DNA of 64,000 nt, taken from positions 22,956,084 through 23,020,083 of the forward strand of contig OZ020269.1 of assembly GCA_963971225.1 (NCBI GenBank), in the 5' to 3' direction. The DNA is from Melieria omissa. Its lineage: Eukaryota; Arthropoda; Insecta; Diptera; Ulidiidae. Below the pieces are notes generated by a model. That model was given only the letters and a program-made list of their open reading frames with translations, ran no database searches and was not told the origin of the DNA. This document shows, one piece after another, positions 20,511 to 31,325 of the stretch (positions are counted from its first letter, which is position 1; each line of letters begins with the position of its first letter). The position numbers and the translations under genes were made by a program.

Positions 20511-22824
20511 AGGTTAGGTTAGGTAGGGAAGGGTGTGTGCGGCAGGACCGCACTTCCACTCGGAGGCCACAATGGCCCATTGTGAATCCCTTCTCATGGT
20601 GTTCTGGAGCCAACCAATAGTCTCAGTCAAGTCAACCAGTTCGACCTCTTAATGAAGGAGATCAGATTCGAGATTTCGACTTTCGCTGCGCAAGCCAGGT
20701 CTGTCAGGAACCTTGACCCCAAGGTGCGGAGTCGGCGTTCCTGCAGAGCCGGGCAGTGGCACAGGAAGTGTTGTATCGTTTCTACTTCTTCTTCATCTCC
20801 ACAGCTACGGCAGACATCACCGGACGAGAGGCGCCATTTGGTAAGCATAGATCCAATAGCGCAGTGTCCGGTGATGACTCCAACGAGCTGTCGAATAGAG
20901 GTACGACTCAGGGACAGTACGAATCGTGTTTTCGTGAAAGAGAGGGAGGGCCACAGTGCCCGGCAGGTGCCGCAGTCGGTCCTGGTACGCCATGACGACT
21001 CAATTTCCTTTTTGGTCAACCTGTCAATATACATGTACAGGGCAGATATCGGAGGAAACACAGAGGTATCCACTTCGGCGGCAGACAAAGCCACCCCTTT
21101 TCTTGCCATCTCGTCCGCTGCTTCGTTCCCTGCCACTCCTGAGTGGCCCGGAACCCAACAGAGAGTGACCTGGTGGTGCCCAATGCCTTGAAGTGCGGTA
21201 CGACACCTCTGCACTACCTTTGATTTCACAACAACTGATTCCAGCGACCTAAGCGCCGCCTGACTATCCACGAAAATTGTGACATCTGTGGGTGGTAACC
21301 CACTGTCACGGATAAGTTCGGCAGCCTTCCAAATTGCATAGATCTCTGCTTGGAAAATACTGCAGAGGTCCGGCAGTCTGAATGACATGCGTGTCTGCAG
21401 TACATCGGAGTAGAGACCAGCTCCAGTACCTTCCTCCATTTTGCAGCCGTCGGTGAAAACGGTGGTAGAAGCGTCTCTCATCGCACCTGTCACCTCCCAT
21501 TCCTCCCTTGTGGGATATGAGGCTAGTGCTCGCGTGTCGAAATCCAGGTATGGGATCAGATAGTCCGTGCAGGAATCCACCTGATAACCGATATCCGGCT
21601 TCGCGAAAGACTTTAGAATTCCAGAGTGCCCATAAGCGTGTTGCCTCCACAAGTTGGCTTCCCTCAATCTGAGAGCGCCTTTAGCAGCGCAACACTTAAT
21701 GAACTGCTCAATCGGGTGGAGGTGCAAGATCACCTCCAGCCCGACCTGGGGGGTGCTTTTGACAGTGCCTGCTATTCCCATAGCCGCTAGTCTCTGCACC
21801 TTCGTCAGTTTGGTTACCAGGGTCTTGGTGCCCGTAGCCGGCCACCAGACAATGGCTCCGTAACTTAGGATCGGCCGTATAATCGCAGTGTACATCCAAT
21901 GAACGATAGTCGGCTGCAATCCCCACTTTTTCCCGAAAGTCCTTTTACAAATGTAAAAAGCATTCAGGCTCTTTCTCACTCGCTCTTCCACATTGCGCCC
22001 CCAAGAGAGCTTGGAGTCAAGTATGGTGCCAAGGTATTTAGCCTCGGGTGATAGGGTGAGAGTAGTGCCGCCAAGTTTAGGCAGCTCAAACTTCGGTATT
22101 TTGTATTTCCGGGTGAACAGTACCAAAACAGTCTTAGAGGGATTAACCCCTAGACCGTTAAGCTCTGCCCACCTGGAAAGTTCCTTTAGAGCAGACTCCA
22201 TGAGATCACTGATTGTGGACAGGAATCTTCCAGGGATCAGGATAGTGACGTCGTCTGCATATGCTACTACTCGTAGCCTCCTGGTTTCGAAGATCTCGAG
22301 GATGCTATTTACTACAAGGAGCCACAGCAGAGGCGAAAGAACACCCCCTTGTGGTGTGCCCCTTGTAGTAAGTTTCCTCACTGAGCACAGGCCTAGGTTA
22401 GAGTGGACCCTTCTGCTACTGAGCATGTCACTGGTCCACTTTACCACCTTCTCATGAACTTCGAACTTTCTTAGTGCGTTGATTATAGCCTCCAAGGTAA
22501 CGTTATTAAAGGCTCCCTCGATATCGAGGAAAGCGGCTAACGTGTACTCCTTAGAGTTCAGCGATCTTTCGATCGTCTGAACGACCTCATGCAGGGCGCT
22601 GTCGACAGTTTTTCCCCTGCAATACGCATGTTGCGCCTTGCAGAGTCCTCTGGACTGTGCCACTTCTCTAATATAGACGTCTACCAGCCGTTCAAGAGTC
22701 TTAAGTAAGAACGATGAAAGGCTGATCGGTCTGTAATCTTTTGCTGCTAAGTGGTTCACTTTCCCTGCTTTGGGAATGAACACCACCCTAACCTCCTTCC
22801 AGGCACGTGGGACATATCCTTGTC
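20511..22824 (-). mobile_element. LOA-type non-LTR retrotransposon, 5'-truncated, inserted in the satellite
   Basis: The minus-strand element has its 3' end at the left. The tail reads GGTTAGGTTAGGTTAGGTAG on the + strand (20515-20534), that is a (CCTAA)n-type tail, then the 3' UTR up to 20626. The 5' end is cut at about 22824 within the reverse transcriptase. Both junctions are in AAGTCTAGTCT repeats, so a target duplication cannot be told apart from the satellite. The copy is uninterrupted, so probably young. Confidence 0.85.
20627..22824 (-). CDS. LOA-type ORF2 fragment: reverse transcriptase, RNase H, cysteine knuckle
   Basis: Open for about 732 codons from the truncation to the stop; the first in-frame codons (GYVPRAWKEVRVVFIPKAGK) precede any usable start. 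The reverse transcriptase shows DYRPISLSSFLLKTLERLV, AFLDIEGAFNNV, GTPQGGVLSPLLW and the catalytic AYADD (about residue 186). RNase H follows with all four acidic boxes: FTDGCKMEEG (about 457), FQAEIYAIWKAAEL, FVDSQAALRSL and GNEAADEMA. The C-terminus has CRSCGDEEEVETIQHFLCHC, a CX2C...HX4C knuckle. The FLDIEGAF signature and RNase H domain favour the LOA clade within the R1/LOA/Jockey group. Endonuclease and ORF1 are missing. No frameshift or stop; every catalytic residue that can be checked is present. Confidence 0.9.
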
Positions 22825-23236
22825 CTAAGTCTAGTCTAAGTGTAGTCTAAGTCTAGTCTAAGTCTAGTTTAAGTCTAGTTTAAGTCTAGTCTAAGTCTAA
22901 GTCTAGTCTAAGTCTAGTCTAAGTCTAGTCTAAGTCTAGACTAAGTCTAGTCTAAGTCTAGTCTAAGTCTAGTCTAAGTCTAGTCTAGTCTAGTTTAAGT
23001 CTAGTCTAAGTCTAGTCTAAGTCTAGTCTAAGTCTAGTCTAAGTCTAGTCTAAGTCTAGTCTAAGTCTAGTCTAAGTCTAGTCTAAGTCTAGTCTAAGTC
23101 TAGTCTAAGTCTAGTCTAAGTCTAGTCTAAGTCTAGTCTAAGTCTAGTCTAAGTCTAGTCTAAGTCTAGTCTAAGTCTAGTCTAGTCTAGTCTAGTCTAG
23201 TCTAGTCTAGTCTAGTCTAAGTAGTCTAGTCTAGTC
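22825..23236. repeat. 11-bp satellite AAGTCTAGTCT, right block
   Basis: Continuation of the left block after the LOA insertion. Its right part collapses to TCTAG pentamer repeats (about 23180-23235). Before the insertion the array was at least 840 bp. Confidence 0.95.
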
Positions 23237-25171
23237 TTTTCTTATCTGCTTTAATCTAAGAGTGCAAACTCAGCCTAACTCGATTTTTCATATTTAATCT
23301 TAAAACATTTGAGTTTGTGTAGTACAGAAATATTTGCTTTAGTAGAAACCCTCTGCAATGTTTCATGGCAATTTCAAGTTGAGATAATGAAACAAATTTA
23401 TGTCACATCAAGTTTATGTTAAAAAGTAAAAACATTTCCATAATTACACATCGCAGCATTCACGCTGACAGCAAAAGCGACAGCAAAAGCAGCAGCGGCC
23501 AACTCAGCAAATGAGATCAACAATGAAGAACAACAACAATGAAGAACACAAAAAATTACAGAGTAAATGAAAAAATGCAGAAGCTAACGAATCAAACATA
23601 AAACCAAAGCGCAGCCTCTGACAGGAGAGTGTCACTGTCTATTAAAGCCAACAAACAGTCCAACCTACCAACCAACGAACTAACCAAGCAGCCAAAACAC
23701 CAAACGACCCACATGTGCCACATAAATGCGCATTCGCGTTCAAGCCACTAAGCCGCGCTTTGCTGCCATTCTGTGTGTGTGTGTGTGTGTGTGAGGATTT
23801 GTGTGCTCATTTTCACCATTCACACACACACACATACACACGCGAGTGGTGTTGCAGCTGAAAATAGTGGGGGGTGTTGTATGCAACATTAGGACTGCAT
23901 GTGGTACGTGTTTGCATGTGGCAGCTAACGAAGCGCCCCGGCCCGCACCCACCCACCCAGCCATCCGTCCACTGAGTTTTATCTGCTTCGCGGTGGCAGC
24001 TAAAAGCATTTTCAATTATTTATGTTGAGCGCAGCCAAAGTTATTGTGTGCCGCTATTTTCTGCACATTTTTCTACTTCTTTTTTCGACAAACGAGTATT
24101 TATACGTTTTTTCAAGCGCCAACAACAAAAGCGTTTATTAAAAGTTATTGTTTTGTGTGGTGTTTGCAGTTGAAATAGAGACTTTTTATTAAAATATATC
24201 ACACACACATAAATATTTGATATTTTCATTTTTTCGCCAGTTCGTTCAAAGGAAACATTTTCAGTTTTTCTTCTATGATGTTTTTCTTATTTTATATATG
24301 TTTAGACTTTTTGGCTACATTTACAAATAGAATAAAGAAAGCTTGAAATTGAAAAATAATCCACGAATTGTCTTTATTTTTCACCCCATTCACCGATTCC
24401 AAAACTTTTCGTGTGCTGTTTAGTTTAGGCGTTGGTGTGCTTCGAATGTTGCATGCAACATGCAAATTTTGTGCACCATTTCAATGTGTTTTTCACCCTG
24501 ATTTGCTGATTTACCTTGATACGCCCGAAAGCAAACACACGCGGCACGTTTGCCATAATTCAATACTGAGGCGCTTTGTTGAAAACGTCACTTGTATTTC
24601 TACAATTTCTTTTTGGCAACTATCTCTGCAATAATTCAAGGTCCTTGAAACGAAGCGGAATTTGCAAAGTTTAATTTAATTTGTGATTGATGAGCGACAA
24701 ATTGATAGCTAAGCAAATAAATTAAACCATCAGCGAAAGTCTATAAAAAGATATGGTTTTGAGTTGAATGCTTGTGAAGTTACTTGAGGCAAACTTCTTT
24801 GGGGTCAATGTCGAAGGAACTTTTTTATAGGTTATGTTTGCATATAATGCAATATGTGAGTTTCAGTTTGATGTCATTCTTTTCACTGAGTACAACTTTG
24901 AATATGAATTTTATGCAAATAAATTTTTATATTCTTAAGAAATTTAATAAAATTTGTTTGGAATCTGTTTGGAGTATATTGGAATTGTTAAAATTTGAAC
25001 ACTTATGTACTAACACTATGAAAAATTACTATTTAGTTATATATTTCAGTTGATTGACAAGACAGACAATAGGCCTGCAGTGTGCTTAGATATACGGAAC
25101 GTATTTGGCTATGAGAGGAAGAGAGAAAGAAAATGTGCGCGCGCACTGCTGTTTCTTGCTTATATTCCCCA
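23237..25171. other. Non-coding DNA
   Basis: No supported gene. A GT microsatellite lies at 23771-23792 with CA runs at 23820-23840. 23870-24000 is GC-richer, and the frames there are CA/GT-repeat translations. 24600-25050 is plain AT-rich DNA. GTGCGCGCGCAC near 25136 is a small palindrome. Confidence 0.5.
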
Positions 25172-25501
25172 CTCAACTCCCGTTCGCCTCGCCCGATCAC
25201 ACTTTTCGTAACGCTTACTCGCCAAGTCAAGCGTGCGTAAACCACTTAACTCCCGTTCGCTTCGCCCGATCACACTTTTCGTAACGCGTTCGCCAGCTTA
25301 CCCCCCAAGTCAAGCGTGCGTAAACCACTCAACTCCCGTTCGCCTCGCCCGATCACACTTTTCGTAACGCGTTCGCCAGCTTACTCCCCATGCCAAGCGT
25401 GCGTAAACCACTCAACTTCCGTTCGCCTCGCCCGATCACACTTTTCGTAACGCTTACGTCACGCGTTTGCCAGCTTACTCCCCATGCCAAGCGTGCGTAA
25501 A
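25172..25501. repeat. GC-rich tandem repeat, four units of about 73-83 bp
   Basis: The block CCCGTTCGCCTCGCCCGATC ... CACTTTTCGTAACG ... CAAGCGTGCGTAAACCACT starts near 25179, 25252, 25335 and 25418. Units differ by insertion of CGTTCGCCAGCTTACYCCCC and of CTTACGTCA. It is sharply more GC-rich than its surroundings and close to the 3' end of the retrotransposon relic that follows. The minus-strand frames through it only reflect the repetition. Confidence 0.85.
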
Positions 25502-25689
25502 GAAGTTTCACTTCAAAAATGTTCTTAAAGACTAAGTGAATGAATAACAAGCTCAAAACTTACAGACTAAATTGATGAATAACAAACTTAAATTAAAACA
25601 TAAAACTAGTGAACAATGAGAAGCAATTTAGAAATAAAAGTAAAAGATGGGATTATCTGAGCGCATGGTTTTATAAATTAAAAAAACAG

Positions 25690-27095
25690 GTTTTGAGCAG
25701 GAGAAGTCGATATCTATTACTTTAAAAAAACTATTAAATTCAGATAGAGCTCTGGCAAAGAAGCGTTCAACACAAAGTTAGTTTTAGCAAAATTAACATA
25801 AAAAGGTGTATAATGACGAAGTACTCTAAGAGGAATATTGAAGAAGATTATTTCAAGCAGAACAGGACCATCAACTACACTAGAAATCAAGTCGAAGACG
25901 AAGGATAGGGATAGAATGATTCTCCTATTGTAAAGGGAGTTCAGATTAAGGAGTTTACAACGAGAGGTGAAGGCGGGAATGGGTTCATGGAATCTGAGGG
26001 GCCGAAGAGCAAAGTGAAGGAAGGATTTCTGAACACGTTCAATGCGATTGGTATAAGAGGCATGGTAGGTCCTCCAGATGAACGAGGCATATTCTAATTT
26101 AGATCGAACGAAGGAGGTGTAGAGTAACTTTAAGCTATACGGATCAGTGTACTCAGAGGAATTACGTCTAACAAAAGCTAACATAGCATAGGATTTTGAA
26201 ATAGTAGCATTGATATGACTCGAGAAAGAAAACTTGTGATCAAAAATAACTCCCAAGTCTTTGATTTCAGAAACAGATTTTAAAGAAGAATTGGATATAT
26301 TATATGTGTTTTGTAGGACATGGAAGTGACATGGATACATTTAATATTTAAGGATAGACGATTACGACGGCAGATCGGCTTGGAACAACAAAAAAATAGG
26401 ACGCACTTCTAATGGCTGAGTAAATTTTTAGATCATCTGGATAAAGCAGAAAAAATTTGCAGACGAGAAACAGTGACTAATGTCATTGATGAACAAGACA
26501 AAAAACAGAGGGCCAAGAATGCTACCTTGCGGAATACCTGATGAAGCGACAAAATGAGCCCAAGGTGCATTATCTACCATAACCATGCACTGGCAATTAC
26601 TTAAGTAAGATTTGAGCCATTCAAGAAAAATGGAGTGAAAGCCAAACGACGCTAACTTATGAATTAGGATTGGGTGAGAAACCCTGTCAAAGGTTTTGAA
26701 AAAGTCAGTGTAGACTGTGTCTACCTGAAGTCCGTTAAAAAACGCGGAAATGCAATGCTCACTGAAAACAGCAAGATTTGAGACAGTGGACCGACCAGGC
26801 ATGAAGCCATGTTGGTTTGGGAAAATTAAAATTTTCACCTCGTCTTTGATTATACACTCGAAAAGCTTAGAAACTGTGGAGATTGGCCTATAATTACCCA
26901 CACCATTATTGTTTCCGCTCTTAAAGATGGGGGCAAGTTTTCAGGCGTCAATGAAGATACTGGATTCTAGAGATTTATTAAAAGTCACAGTTAGTGGATA
27001 AGCAAGAGAGGCACATTTTTTAAGCAGGATTGCGGGCAATCCATCGATATCAGTCTGCGTTGAAAGACTACGGCGCGAAATGCCTTTGGTTATAT
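25690..27095 (-). pseudogene. Non-LTR retrotransposon reverse transcriptase relic (Jockey/CR1-group)
   Basis: Minus strand. From about 27090: GISRRSLSTQTDIDGLPAIL, then APIFKSG, then NYRPISTVSKLFECIIKDEV, QHGFMPGRST, TDFFKTFDRVSHP and GIPQGSILGPLFFVLFINDI. The frame then shifts at about 26430, so that the YADD box is read as YPDD in the next frame. The second part (26340-25717) gives LGVIFDHKFSFSSHI and the C-terminal thumb region, ending at a stop at 25717. A TGA replaces a Trp codon just before KLAPIFKSG (about 26940). Neither endonuclease nor ORF1 is seen. The wording of the RT motifs differs from both the Jockey and LOA copies here, so it is a third family; CR1 versus Jockey cannot be decided by eye. 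Confidence 0.75.
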
Positions 27096-29574
27096 AATTG
27101 AGATGCCAATGTTGATATTTGTAACTGTAATTTTAAAGTTAATAAGAATCGAGAAGCTTAGAAGAAGAAGAAGAATTTAATTCATGGTTCATGGTCAGTG
27201 GTGATAAGTGAAACTTCTCAATTGACCAAACTGTCATCAGCAATCAGCTGATCTCTTCAGAGTTTTATTTTTGTTTGAAGTTTGTTTTGTTGTAAATTTT
27301 TATTATTTTTTCAAACTTCACATTTACCGAAAAGTTGTTTCTAGTTTAAACTCTGAAACTACTAATTTTGAAAAATTTCTCTGCTACAAACACAAATTTC
27401 AACACAATTAATTTTACAGGAAATTTTAACTTTGACATTGCTATCGTTGCAGTTGTATTTAGTTAAAATAACAGTTAAAATAAAAAAATTTTCAAATTTT
27501 ATTAAATTTTAAAATTTCTTAAAAATATATTTGACACCGCTCACTAAATAGAAAAGAATCACAACTTAAAAATCTCAAAGTTTCTGGGGAGGCAAAAAAC
27601 TGTTGGCATAAAAACAGATCTACTGTATTTTTCCAGTTAAAACAGATAGAAATAAAAAATACATTTTTTAAGTTTTTAAGTTAGGCCAATATCTCTCAAT
27701 ATGTTTAAAGAATTAAATTAAATTAAAAAAATTAAAAAAAAACAATTCAAATTAAAAACATTTCGCAGTTTTTTCGTTTTTTTAACAACATTTTCGTTTA
27801 GGATATCAATCAACTTTCAAAATAAAAAAAAATATTATTAATATTTTCGTTTAGGATTTCAATGAACTTTCAAAATGATTTTAATTGACTATTTAAAGCA
27901 ACTTTCAAAACTGCACATTTTGAATGTTGACTTTTACAGCCAACGTCGAATTGCATCACCTTTCAGCAAAATATTGCAACAAAATATTCAATAAAAAATT
28001 TAAACAACAATGTCGATAAAAAAGCTATGCGTCTTTTTTGGCCAATCAATGCATAAAGATAAGAAAAACACCACAACAACAACCAACCATTGAATGGCAA
28101 TTTTGTATTTAAGTTTGTGTAAATATTTACATAGCCAAACAAGAAAAAAAACACTTTTTCGAAAAGCTAAAGAAAACCAGGAAAAATAAGAAGCAGCCAA
28201 GCAGAAAGCGAAATGGCAATAAAAAAATAAAATTGAAAGGAAACAAAAAGAAAAAAGGCAAATTTTGAAAGGAGCTTGAAACGGCCAACTGTGCAATGCG
28301 ACCAAAAAGGCCTTCAAGTGATTGGCGCTGAAGTTGCAATGAAGATGCTTTAATAAAATGTTAAGACAACAACAACAACACTAACCAAAATGGCAGCAGA
28401 TAAGCCAACATAAAATGCAATTTTCCGTTTGGCATTTGTGCCGTTGCCGACTTGCAACTTTTATGTTTGCAAGCGTTGACTTTTTCCTTGTTGTTTTTTT
28501 TCTTCATTCAGTTCAGTTGGCATCGGGCGGCTTTCGGGCAACTTTGTGGACTTTTAATTTTGTGTTGCACGTTGCCGCCAGGCGTTGGCAATGCTGGCAA
28601 ATGCCAAAAATATGCCAGCTGCTTAAGCCAAAGTCAGCTGAGCTCAGGATTGTAATTAATTTTGCGTTATGTTTTCATTTGGTTTATTCATGTTTTTATG
28701 TTTGTTGTTGTTGTTGTTGCTGTCATGTTCAACTTTGCGCATTAAATGCAAAAGTGTGGCACGCTGTGTGCACAAAGCGCTGAATGGCATAGAAGATGCC
28801 TTTGCCTGTTCAGAAGTTTGCAGGTAAGAAATGTGCGCCACAAAAGAAAAAAACAACAACAAAAAAGCCACGTCAAATATTTTCGCAATAAGCCGAAATG
28901 GCATTTAATTATGGTGGCAAAGATGACTTGAATGGCAACCAAAAGTATTCTTGCTTTTTTGTTGCTATAAGTTTTGTTCTTATTCATAAAGAAAACCCAT
29001 ACAAAATGCACAAAAAGCGCTCAAAGCGTTGCTGCATTAATTTGAAATTTATGCAAATAAAATTAATTTCAACCTAAACAGCAGCAACATGAAAAAAATT
29101 GGTACACCTTCAATTCGGGCGAAGCCTTTTGACTGTCGCTACTGGCTGCTGTTGTTCTGGCAAAACTTGAACATTCTTTTCATTTGCACTAATTATAGCT
29201 TTGCGCGTGACAATCACGAGCGGCATCGCCCTCAGCGCATTCGCAGAAATTTTTCACTCTTGGCTGCCAATTCTGAATTTGGACGCACCGAACAAAGCTG
29301 CCACGTTCTGCAGCAATGCTTTTGTGCTGTTTGGGGTGCTTCACTTTTGATTTTATTTGCTGGAATTTTTTTGTAAATGTTTGCTTTTATATAAAAGTGA
29401 TGTCATTGTGCGCCATCCGGTGTTGTGTTCGACAGCTTGTCGCTAATTAATTAATGACCATTTATTGCTGTTACTCACATTCGAAGCAAAACAGCTGACA
29501 CAATTCTTCACCAGTGGTTTAGGTCACTTTTGCAACGGACAGAAATAAATTCAAATGGAAACTTTTTAATAAGT
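27096..29574. other. AT-rich non-coding DNA
   Basis: No supported gene. A 34-bp word ATTTTCGTTTAGGATWTCAA... is directly repeated at about 27791 and 27841. 28400-28800 and 29090-29350 are slightly GC-richer with Cys/Leu/Phe-rich frames lacking known domains. GA/CAA-type simple repeats are frequent. Confidence 0.5.
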
Positions 29575-31325
29575 ATTTTATTTTACGTTATTTTAATTTA
29601 TTTTAATTTACTTTATTTTATTTTAATTTATTTATTTATTTATTTTGTTTTACTTAATTTTATATAATTTTATTTATTTTATTTCATTTTATTTATTTTA
29701 TTTTATATTATTTTATTTTTTATTTTATTTTATTTTATTTTATTTTATTTTATTTTATTTTATTTTATTTTATTTTATTTTATTTTATTTTACTAAATTT
29801 CAAATTATTTTATTTTATTTTAATTTATTTTTTTAATTTTGTTTTATTTTATTTTATTTTATTTTATTTTATTTTATTTTATTTTATTTTATTTTATTTT
29901 ATTTTATTTTATTTTATTTTATTTTACTTTATTTTATTTTATTTTATTTTATTTTATTTTATTTTATTTTATTTTATTTTATTTTATTTTATTTAAGTTT
30001 GTTTTATTTTAATTGTTTAAATTTTTTTTATTAAATTTTCATTGTATTTTGTTTTTATGTTATTTTATTTTATTTTGTTGTATTTTATTTTATTTTATTT
30101 CTTTTTTATTTTATTTTATTTTATTTATATTATTTATTCTATATATTTTTTTATTTCTTTTTTATAATTTTATTTTATTATTATTATTTTTTTTATTGAA
30201 TTGTATTTAATTTTTTATTTAACTTCATTTCACTTGATTTTGTTTTATTTTATTTTATTTCATTTTATTTTATTTTATTTTATTTTATTTTATTTTATTT
30301 TATTTTATTTTATTTTATTTTATTTTATTTTATTTTATTTTATTTTATTTTATTTTATTTTATTTTATTTTATTTTATTTTATTTTATTTTATTTTATTT
30401 TATTTTATTTTATTTTATTTTATTTTATTTCATTTTATTCTATTTTATTTTATTTTAGTTTATTTTATTTTATTTTATTTTATTTTATTTTATTTTATTT
30501 TATTTTTTAATTAATTTTGTTATTTTATTTTTTTATTTTATTTTATGGTTTTTTTTATTTTATTTTTTTATTTTATTTTATTTTATTTTATTTTATTTTA
30601 TTTTATTTTATTTTATTTTATTTTATTTTATTTGATATTGTTTTCTTTTGTTTTATTTTATTTTATTTTATTTTATTTTATTTTATTTTATTTTATTTTA
30701 TTTTATTTTATTTATTTTATTTATTCTATATATTTTTTTTATTTCTTTTTTATAATTTTATTTTATTATTATTACTTTTTTTTAATTGAATTGTTTTTCA
30801 TTTTTTATTTAATTTCATTTCATTTGATTTTGTTTTATTTTATTTTATTTTACGTTATTTTATTTTATTTTATTTTATTTTATTTTATTTTATTTTATTT
30901 TATTTTATTTTATTTTATTTTATTTTATTTTATTTTATTTTATTTTATTTTATTCTATTTTATTTTATTTTATTCTATTTTATTTTATTTTATTTTATTT
31001 TATTTTATTTTATTTTATTTTATTTTATTTTATTTTATTTTATTTTATTTTATTTTATTTTATTTTATTTTACTTTATTTTATTTTATTTTATTTTATTT
31101 TATTTTATTTTATTTTTTACTTAATTTTTTATTTTTGTTGTTATTTTATTTTTTTATTTTATTTTATTTTATTTTATTTTATGATATTTTTTTTATTTTA
31201 TTGTGTTTTATTTTATTTTATTTTTTTATTTTATTTTATATTTTAATTTTATTTTATTTTATTTCATTTCATTTCCCTTATTTCATTTTGTTTTATTTTA
31301 TTTTTATTTTTATTAATTTTATTCT
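29575..31325. repeat. Large TTTTA pentanucleotide array (about 1.75 kb)
   Basis: Essentially the whole stretch is (TTTTA)n with scattered substitutions and short AT-rich interruptions. A distinctive interruption (TTATTTATTCTATATATTTTTT...TTTTATAATTTTATTTTATTA) occurs twice (about 30125-30185 and 30712-30770), followed both times by TTTAATTGAATTG- and GATTTTGTTTTA-like words, so a block of roughly 590 bp appears duplicated within the array. All Phe/Ile/Leu/Tyr frames here are translations of the repeat. Confidence 0.95.

Noticed and set aside
20511..20536. A telomere or interstitial telomeric repeat
   Set aside because: Only three or four TTAGG-like units, located exactly at the 3' end of a retrotransposon and recurring at other copies' 3' ends.
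20652..22457. Plus-strand frames of 69-179 codons
   Set aside because: Antisense shadows of the LOA ORF2.
25172..25501. CRISPR-like array
   Set aside because: Units are contiguous tandem repeats with no unique spacers, in a eukaryotic sequence.
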